Below, piece by piece: positions 16,000 through 21,792 of a stretch of DNA of 21,792 nt; the first letter of the stretch is position 1; the number at the start of each line of letters is the position of its first letter. The notes under the pieces were generated by a model, which saw only the letters and a list, made by a program, of their open reading frames with translations, made no database searches and had not been told where the DNA came from. The stretch is from NCBI GenBank assembly GCA_003427395.1, contig BFEA01000221.1:1279981-1301772 (forward strand), given 5' to 3'. The position numbers were made by a program, and so were the translations under genes. The stretch comes from Chara braunii. Lineage: Eukaryota > Streptophyta > Charophyceae > Charales > Characeae.

Positions 16000-16268
16000 A
16001 GTTCCAAGTTATATACTAAGTAGTCTACCATTTTTTAACAGACAGTGGAAGTTGATATTGTTGTAGATGGATAATCGCCGTATAGACCTGACACTTTACC
16101 TTAAATAACTGGGCGAAAGCTACAGTGAAAATTGTGCTGCTTCTGGGACTAGCACGGCCCAGAGGACTTTGTCTGACTCCTACTGACACTCTCCTGCTGG
16201 CCCACAGCGACCCTATTCAACCGAGTGCCCTGGTTGACACTCTTGCTAACTAATTGGCCATGTGGGAG
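16000..16268. other. No gene recognised
   Basis: ACCGAGTGYCCTGGT occurs at 16220-16234 and again at 16277-16291, the second copy lying in the broken 3' end of LINE-B. No coding or RNA signal was found here. Confidence 0.5.
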
Positions 16269-17623
16269 TCAGTGGGACCGAGTGTCCTGGTACCCAGCCA
16301 GCCCTAAGACTCCAAACGGCCAGTTACACCTGGAACAGCCCAAGTTTACCTGCATCCCTCTGCTAGTGAGCCGGACCGCTGATGGGGTGACGACTAGAGA
16401 TAACATCCACAGCAGGCTCACTTGCTTCCCCTTCGGGAGGGTTACCAAGGTTCTCCACAGTTCTTCGAAATGTTTCTCCGTGCCGGTCATGTCTTCGCTG
16501 AGAATTGCCTGCCATCTTGAGACTGCAACTGAGGCAGGGCATCGTCTGTCCTTTGACGCCAATGACACTCCTCGGGCCACAGTGTATTCTTCTATTTGAA
16601 TATTGTTACCCGAGAATGATGTCCAGCTCCAGGCTGTGGGCTCAATACTCAGTTGCAGCACCCAGGAGCATTCAATGGGGGTGGACTTCTTCCTTCTCAC
16701 CTGGATGATACGAATTTGCTGTGGGTTGTTCCAATGTAGGATCCTTTGTACATCCAATCGAGTTAGCATATTGTCATGTCCATCGCACCTCCATCGTTCC
16801 ACCCTGCGGAAACCACTCGGGAGAGTTTCTACCATTTTCCACACCACACCCTCTTCCTCCTGGGCTTCGCCTGCTTTGTACCATGTACCAGGGGGATCGA
16901 GGCCCTCTGGCCCCAGGATAGATATCCACTGCTCCAGAATAGCCTCCTTCAACTGCTGTACGTGTTCTGCCACTCTTCTCAAGCCGTTTAACGTCGTCTT
17001 CAGTTCCTCCAGCGGTTTCCGTGTACCGAGCAGGGGGGACCACAGGTCCTCTATTCTTGAGATTCCTTTGCGTATCCAGGCCAGGCCGAGTGAGCCTGTG
17101 GAGTCGTCTTCTGCGAAAGGCCTACCATCTGCGTCACTTATGGCAGGCTTGTCGAACAGGTGTTGTCTATGAACTTCGTTCTTCTTACACGGGGGCTGTG
17201 GCAGATCTGGGGGAAGTTTTTTTCCAGGCTTTCCTCACCGCCTCCCAGAAGGGCGATTTCCAACGCTTTTTCATGAAAGAGCTCATGAAGAAGGTGAGCC
17301 GAACATCCTCTGGCCTGGATAGGTTCCACTTGCATGCCAAGATCCTTTCTGCTAGCAGCACCCAGAGGTCCTTTTGCTTCGCATTTGCCACCCTGCATAT
17401 CCACGATCTGAGACTGGTTCTTCAAGGCTGGGTCCACCAATCCCAGACCGCCTTTGTCCCTGGGGAAGGTGAGCAGTTCCCAGGCTACTTTGACCAGGAA
17501 GTCTTCGCCTGCATTTGCAGATGGCTTCCAGATGAAGCGAACCACCAACCTCTGGACAGCTTTTGTCACTCCTGCGTTGTTGAAGCCGTAGCCCTTGAGA
17601 TGTGGCTTCCACATGGAGGGTAA
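16269..17623 (-). pseudogene. LINE-B C-terminal region of ORF2
   Basis: 17614-17400 reads VVRFIWKPSANAGEDFLVKV, AWELLTFPRDKGGLGLVDPA and LKNQ, the usual post-RT motif of L1-type LINEs. It is followed by QVEPIQARGCSAHLLHELFH and, after a shift, a 237-codon open stretch (16982-16269, opening without an ATG) with GLDPPGTWYKAGEAQEEEGV, VVWKMVETLPSGFRRVERWR, SVAVSRWQAILSEDMTGTEK and a final RGMQVNLGCSRC. That CxxC should start the Cys/His cluster of the C-terminal domain, but the homology stops there. This part has the longest surviving open frame in the element. Confidence 0.75.
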
Positions 17624-17629
17624 TCAACA

Positions 17630-18600
17630 TGCCTAAGAACCTCTCCTCCTCTCCTTGTTCGACTCTCTTCATTCCCCATTCCACAGAGAGTGAAAAGGAA
17701 CTGGGGAGGAGGTACGGAGATTTACTCCACTTGACTGATGCCTTGGACAGCATGGAGTACTCTTGCATCAGGCCCTTGAGTGCGGAAATAGCTTGTAGTG
17801 AGTGTTTGCAGACTGCAAAAAGATCGTCTGTGAGTGCCTTCACTCTGCAGTCTGACTGATATCCGGATGTCTGTGTATATGACTCAAGAGAACTTTCATT
17901 TGCAGGACAAAGAGAAGCGGAGCAAGAGGGCATCCCTAGCGAAGTGATCTGGACAACTTGAATGGCTCCGAGAGGTGACCGCTTACCATGACCGCGGTGG
18001 TGGAGAAAGTGTACATCATGATGACCCAGTTGCAGAAGTTATGTCCAAAGCCCATCTGCCTCATAGTAGTAAGGACGAACATCCAGCCTACCTTGTCATA
18101 GGCTTTCTCTAAGTCTAGAAGGACTGAATTGTTTGAGTTCTCTGCCTGAACAACCTCCAGCACTTTTATCGCCGTCACAATGTTGTTGAAGATAGAGCGC
18201 CCTTGCAAATGGCCCCTGATCCCCCTCTACTAGGTACGGTAAGTAGCGTCCAAGTCTTCTTGCTAGCGATTTCGTCAGGATCTTGTATGATACGTTCAAA
18301 AGGGAGATGGGCCTCCAGTTCTTTTTTTTTTTGTTTGCCATGCCAATCTTCTCTGTATCGTTCCAATTTTAACGGATGTCCCGAAGTTTTGGGGCCTCCA
18401 GTTCTTGACGCCGGCCTTATCCCCCTTTTTTAACAGTATTGTGATCACTCCGTGCTTCATCACCTTCCCTAACTTGCCTCCAACTAGAACTTGATTGTAC
18501 ATCTCCACTAGGTACGGGCCAAGGATACTCTGGTTGCTTCTTTAGAATTCCACTGATGCCATCGATGCCGGAGGTTTGGGACAGTGGGACACTTCTTCCA
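17630..18600 (-). pseudogene. LINE-B reverse transcriptase
   Basis: Motifs on the minus strand: SQTSGIDGISGI (18575-18545), EMYNQVLVGGKLGKVMKHGV, ITILLKKGDKAGVKNWRP, [U6 insertion], then PISLLNVSYKILTKSLARRL, QGRSIFNNIVTAI, SVLLDLEKAYDKVGWMFVLT (motif A Asp), R*GCPLAPLLFVLQM with TAG for the usual Gln, and VKALTDDLFAVCKHS, where the metal-binding pair of Asp is kept (TDD for the usual ADD). Then ASVKWSKSPYLLP and EERFLGMLITLHVE. The enzyme performs target-primed reverse transcription. It is inactivated by the stop, several frameshifts and the insertion at 18324-18391, though the catalytic aspartates survive. Confidence 0.9.
18324..18391 (-). pseudogene. U6: Truncated, poly(A)-tailed U6 snRNA retropseudogene
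   Basis: On the minus strand: CAAAA, then CTTCGGGACATCCGTTAAAA, TTGGAACGATACAGAGAAGA, TTGGCATGGC (U6 positions about 6-56 with three differences), then AAAC and an 11-base A run (18332-18322). GGGCCTCCAGTTCTT occurs at 18309-18323 and 18392-18406 as a 15-bp perfect target duplication (its outer bases merge with the A run). The U6 3' half is missing and replaced by the tail. The insertion splits the RT frame after KNWRP. Perfect duplication and few substitutions make this the youngest clear retroposition here. Confidence 0.95.
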
Positions 18601-19187
18601 GCAACAGTGGTCTATCTAGGTCCAGCTTTGCTGAAGTTGACAGCAGCACTCCAATGTCGTCCCACGTCTGTCCCTTGTGATAGGTCTATGTCGGTGCCAT
18701 CCTATGGTCTGCGTGTAGTTAATATGTCTTTGTACTAAGTTTGTAGTATATCGTGGCGTAGTGAAGCATGCCTAACACAGCTGAGGCAATTGGAGCGGAA
18801 GCGTCAAAGGAGTGGCGGAGTTCCACCATTTGTTGCTGTGTGCCCTTGGGCTGTAGTTTCTGGAACGTTCTTTTGTCATCTTGTCGCTGGTTCTATCCCC
18901 TTTTCCTTGAGCAGTTCTTCCCACCATTTCTGCTTCTCCGCTTGTATTAGTCTTCATTCTCTTTCTGCTGACCAGAACAGGGCAGAAATCGGATGACCGT
19001 CCATTCGCTCCTCTGCCTCCTCTATTCTTCTTCTGCACTCCGGTTCTCTCTGGTTTTTGCCCTTTGCCAGGATCCTTGCGCACACCTGTAGCACCCCCGA
19101 GGCAACCACTAACCCCCCATCCAGACACTCTTCTACGGATGGGAAAGAGGGCTTTGTGATTTCCCAGTCTTGCATGTGCTCTTCCAA
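18600..19187 (-). pseudogene. LINE-B endonuclease-RT linker
   Basis: Readable in alternating frames: EEHMQDWEITKPSFPSVEEC, GVLQVCARILAKGKNQREPE, CRRRIEEAEERMDGHPISAL, FWSAERE, then YKDILTTRRP and DLSQGTDVGRHW. It is helix-rich and charged, as is usual between EN and RT in LINE ORF2. Multiple frameshifts. Confidence 0.7.
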
Positions 19188-19735
19188 TCACATGGCGATT
19201 CCTGGTTCCTCAAGAACTTGGCTGTTTAGCTGGAAGAACCCTCTGCCTCTCTCTACTGAAGAATGAACTTTTATGTACGCCAGCACTGGCTTGTGGTCTG
19301 AGAGCGGGTGACAAATGTGCTTGACTGCTGTGACTCCACTCAGGATCTGCTCGCTGGTAAGAAAGGCATCTAGCTTTCTTTTGGTGACTCTGTGTATCTC
19401 CGTGCAGGTGGGAGAACCAGGTGTAACCTGGGTCGTCTGGGCACAGCATCCTGAAGGATCAGAAAGAGACAGCTCCATTGTCAGGTCTAGCAAAGCGTGG
19501 ACGTCCTTCCTGTCCACCGACGGAGATCCAGGTCTGAGCGCCTTGTCCAGCAACAGGTTCCAGTCGCCTGCGATGAGAATCCGATCCACCTTTGGAATGT
19601 GGACCATTAGCCATGATATGAACTTGGCTCTTTTGCTGATTCCATTTGGAAGTACACAGTCATTAGCACCAATTCTTCAGAACCTGCCTCCACTTTCATC
19701 CAGGCCCAGCGGCGCCAGATGTCCGCTTCTGATTC

Positions 19736-19841
19736 TTCTTTTTTTTATATATAAAACCTATCTAGCTGTTAGGAGGAGTGGTATGAGCAGCCCCGCCTAA
19801 CAGCCTTTCTGGTTGCTCCAGTCTATTGGTGGGGAGCGTCA
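19736..19841 (-). mobile_element. Short poly(A)-tailed retroposon in LINE-B endonuclease
   Basis: 106 bp lie between two copies of TCTGATTC (19728-19735 and 19842-19849; GAATCAGA on the minus strand). Minus-strand order: TGACGCTCCCCACCAATAGA, then CTGTTAGG and its inverted copy CCTAACAG (19803-19796 and 19773-19766; nine-base arms GCTGTTAGG/CCTAACAGC), then GATAGGTTTTATATAT and an A-rich tail. Removing it and one duplicate restores the endonuclease frame. The layout is that of a SINE or truncated LINE tail; I see no A or B box, so it may be 5' truncated or non-tRNA-derived. The inverted arms could fold into a tail hairpin. Confidence 0.8.
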
Positions 19842-20071
19842 TCTGATTCAATTAATTTCAGTCGGAGATCTCGATGCAGGAGTATTGCAACTGCGCCCCG
19901 CGTGCCCTGTGCCGGTGCCCAGATTTGGGGCCCGTCCCACCAGGGTCCAAGATCCGCCAACTTGTATTCACTTTGCTTAGTCTCTTGTAGCATCGCGCAG
20001 TTAACTTTCCAGTCGTGAATCCAGCTCTTGAGACGTCTCTTCTTCGCCCTGCCTGAGGTGTCTCCCCGACC

Positions 20072-20108
20072 CCTGATGTTCCATGTGGCCCCTGATGTTC
20101 CATGTGAT
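20072..20108. repeat. 19-bp microduplication at the endonuclease start
   Basis: CCTGATGTTCCATGTGGCC is followed directly by CCTGATGTTCCATGTGAT. On the minus strand this duplicates the codons of the TWNIR motif of the endonuclease; 19 is not a multiple of 3, so the two copies are in different frames. Confidence 0.9.
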
Positions 20109-20130
20109 CTCGACCTGCTTCTTACCATGG

Positions 20131-20459
20131 TGCCTCTTGAGCTGTCCATCGACCTGTGTCTCGAACTACCACTGGAGGAGTTGGATACAGACTCTGCTTC
20201 CAATCCTTGGCGAGCATTTCCGCCATGAACTGGGATTGTAGTCCCTCTCACGCTGCTAACCTCTCGCTAACATTCATCAGGACTAGAGCTGACATGCCTC
20301 TTGAGCTGTCCATCGACCTGTGTCTCGAACTACCACTGCAGGAGTTGGATACAGACTCTGCTTCCCAATCCTTGGCGAGCATTTCCGCCATGAACTGGGA
20401 TTGTAGTCCCTCTCACGCTGCTAACCTCTCGCTAACATTCATCAGGACTAGAGCTGACA
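20131..20459. repeat. ~164-bp tandem duplication in LINE-B
   Basis: Copy 1 is 20131-20294 and copy 2 is 20295-20459. Both start TGCCTCTTGAGCTGTCCATC and end GACTAGAGCTGACA. They differ by one inserted C (CTTCCAATCC against CTTCCCAATCC) and one G/C change (CTGGAGG/CTGCAGG), so this is recent. The one-base length difference shifts the reading frame between copies. Confidence 0.97.
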
Positions 20460-21435
20460 TGTCGTGTAGCACTGAGATGAGCCCCAGCTCGTGCATGTTC
20501 GTTTCCCTAATTAAATCCGTGTGAAGCCACTTCACTCCTGTCCCTATAAGCGATTCTGCTGCTTCCGTGGAGACGAGGGCATCCATCAGAGGGAAGAACA
20601 ACTTGTAGCACCCTGCCCGGGTTTCACATATGAAGCTGATCGTGGTCGATTTTGGAATGAGTCTGACCGGAACGTGTCTCCCGTAGTCTTCTAGCGATTT
20701 CCATTATCATTCATAGAGTTGGAGAATGGTCCACTTCTTCCTACGGGATTGAGAAGCCGTCTGTGTTCTCCATTGTAAGGAAGAGGATGCCGTTGCCTGC
20801 TAGCATGCATAAGAGGGGGACAACCCGCCAGCGAACAGTCTCAGCTTGGCTCTTGTGCACTGTGTCCGCCCTTCTGTCCCTGCCCGTGCGTAGTCTGTTT
20901 TCACCAACAGGATTCTGTGAAACCACTTCACTCCTGTCCCTATAAGTGATTATGCTGCTTCCGTGGAGATGCGGGCATCCATCAGAGGGAAGTACAAGTT
21001 GTAGCACCCTGCCCCAGTTTCACATATGAAGCTGGTCATGGTCGATTTTGGAACGAGTCTGACCGGAACATGTCTCCCGTAGTCTTCTAGTGATTTCCAT
21101 TATCATTCCGGGAGTTGGAGAATGGTCCACTTCTTCCTACAGGATTGAGAAGCCGACTGTGTTCTCCATCGTAAGGAAGAGGATGTCACGCCTACTAGCA
21201 TGCATAAGAGGGGGACAACCCGCCAGCGGACAGTCTCAGCTTGGCTCTTGTGCACTGTGTCCGCCCTTCTGTCCCTGCCTGTGGGCAATCTGTTTTCGCC
21301 AACAGGATTCTGACGACGGGAATGAGCTGAGATCTCAATTGAAGATGCATTGTCCGGTGCGTAGGCTTGATCGTCTTCTACCTCCTGGCATAAGCATCCC
21401 CATCTGACCTTTGATTGCAAAGAGGCTGGAGTCAC
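20460..21435 (-). pseudogene. LINE-B ORF1-like region (internally duplicated)
   Basis: The position upstream of endonuclease on the same strand suggests ORF1, the RNA-binding protein of LINE particles, but I do not recognise a named domain. Readable blocks are AETVRWRVVPLLCML, FLTMENTDGFSIP, EDYGRHVPVRLIPKSTTISF, CETRAGCYKLFFPLMDALVS and TGVKWLHTDLIRETNMHELG. Because of the ~396-bp tandem duplication most blocks occur twice, the second time with changes and extra stops (for example CETGAGCYNLYFPLMDARIS). Frames shift several times. The alternative is that it is simply the N-terminal extension of ORF2. Confidence 0.5.
20521..21311. repeat. ~396-bp tandem duplication in LINE-B
   Basis: Copy 1 is 20521-20916 and copy 2 is 20917-21311. 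Both start GTGAARCCACTTCACTCCTG and end CCAACAGGATTCT. They differ by scattered substitutions, so the event is older than the 164-bp duplication next to it, or the copies have decayed faster. Confidence 0.95.
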
Positions 21436-21713
21436 GGAGAGTGCACCTTGCAGACGCCCTACTGGTCCTGTTCATGATCGATGGGTCATCATCATCACAC
21501 GGTGTGAGGGGGACCTGGCGCTATAACACAGAGACGAAGCGCCAGGCACCAGCATACATGGATGAGGAGGAGGGAGGATAGACGAAGAGGGGGGCAGAAA
21601 GGGGAGATGTTGTCAACCCAAAATGTCATCGATACCGATCCCAAAATAGTCCCCCACAACGTCGCTGCTCATGTGTCAAGTCTGAATCTCAATGTCACCA
21701 AGTCCCAATGTCG

Positions 21714-21717
<4 letters not shown>
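21436..21717. other. No gene; possible LINE-B 5' UTR
   Basis: The sequence is purine-rich around 21565-21610 (GAGGAGGAGGGAGG type), with the hairpin at 21514-21546. No open frame with recognisable motifs was seen. Confidence 0.4.
21514..21546. repeat. 9-bp stem inverted repeat
   Basis: CCTGGCGCT (21514-21522) pairs with AGCGCCAGG (21538-21546) across a 15-nt loop. A second small palindrome, CACACGGTGTG, lies just before it (21497-21507). Both are upstream of the LINE-B ORF1-like region on the LINE strand, where the 5' UTR would be. Confidence 0.7.

Positions 21718-21792
<75 letters not shown>
21718..21792. repeat. (TC)n microsatellite at window edge
   Basis: An uninterrupted TC run of at least 37 units that continues past the end of the window. 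Confidence 0.98.

Larger units (their letters stand above)
19188..20130 (-). pseudogene. LINE-B apurinic-type endonuclease domain
   Basis: Minus-strand motifs in order: TWNIRGRGD (first strand with the conserved Asn), NCAMLQETKQSEY (catalytic Glu in QET), GPWWDGPQIWAPAQGTRGAV, then, after a short-element insertion, RRWAWMKVEAGSEELVLMTV, then IPKVDRILIAGDWNLLLDKA (the GDWN motif, Asp and Asn), LDAFLTSEQIL, and HPLSDHKPVLAYI with the catalytic SDH. This matches the EEP/APE-like endonuclease that nicks target DNA to start reverse transcription. The catalytic residues are all visible, but the frame is broken by a 106-bp insertion (19736-19841) and by shifts near 19650 and 19440. Confidence 0.87.
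16269..21435 (-). mobile_element. LINE-B, near full-length L1-type retrotransposon, degenerate
   Basis: On the minus strand the order is an ORF1-like region (21435-20460), AP-type endonuclease (20130-19188), linker, reverse transcriptase (18600-17630), C-terminal region (17623-16269). This is the ORF1/EN-RT layout of L1-like LINEs. The family differs from LINE-A in all shared motifs. The copy is broken by frameshifts and stops, two tandem duplications (20131-20459 and 20521-21311), a U6 pseudogene in RT and a short poly(A) element in EN. The C-terminal Cys motif is cut off after CSRC near 16300 and no 3' UTR or poly(A) tail is seen, which is unusual since LINEs normally lose the 5' end. A later deletion or rearrangement is likely. 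Confidence 0.87.

Noticed and set aside
16603-17623. Plus-strand open frames of up to 200 codons (for example 17021-17623)
   Set aside because: They are the antisense of LINE-B ORF2, whose minus-strand motifs are unmistakable.
19315-19800. 161-codon plus-strand open frame
   Set aside because: Antisense of the LINE-B endonuclease (GDWN and SDH motifs on the minus strand).

Overview
The window is repeat-rich nuclear DNA of a eukaryote. It holds no intact host gene that I can support; nearly everything recognisable is a decayed or nested retroelement. The mix of Ty3/gypsy pol, L1-type LINEs with a C-terminal Cys/His region, large solo LTRs and a U6 snRNA copy close to the plant-type sequence suggests a plant-lineage (streptophyte) genome, possibly a charophyte alga such as Chara. 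That assignment is inference and weak. One assembly gap (10115-10760) and scattered single Ns show draft quality.

Layout. 1-297: a GC-rich inverted repeat, then a terminal fragment of LTR family A. 298-5520 (minus strand): a broken Ty3/gypsy element in the order gag, protease, RT, RNase H, with no integrase. Its gag is split by a complete solo LTR of family A (3800-5097, 4-bp target duplication). 5541-6250: an AAAT microsatellite and a 19-bp tandem repeat. 6255-9755: LINE-A, whose 5' part (RT onward) is inverted relative to its 3' part in the geometry of twin priming; the 3' part is split by solo LTR-B (7858-8987, 5-bp target duplication). 9756-12297: LINE 3' trailer, gap, AG microsatellite, and a 34/34/30-bp higher-order tandem array. 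12298-13529: a second solo LTR-A with its own 4-bp duplication. 13641-13900: a 50-bp minisatellite. 13998-14137: a full-length U6 snRNA retropseudogene. 14380-14690 and 15680-15760: tRNA T-arm/box-B-like modules. 14797-14853: a U6 3'-half fragment. 15145-15279: a 44-codon ORF resembling a transit peptide. 15790-15999: a possible tRNA-derived SINE. 16269-21435 (minus strand): LINE-B, almost full length (ORF1-like region, AP-endonuclease, RT, C-terminal region). It is broken by frameshifts, by two internal tandem duplications, by a poly(A)-tailed U6 pseudogene in RT, and by a 106-bp poly(A)-tailed short element in the endonuclease. 21718-21792: a TC microsatellite at the window edge.

How it fits together. 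The locus is a record of successive insertions: older gypsy and LINE bodies, later hit by LTR elements that recombined to solo LTRs and by short poly(A) retroposons. The host frame resumes across the insertions, so the boundaries can be fixed to the base in several cases. The most noteworthy signals are three independent U6-derived sequences (two with clear target duplications), the twin-primed LINE, and an LTR family carrying conserved hairpins and an antisense ORF that runs into a splice-donor consensus.
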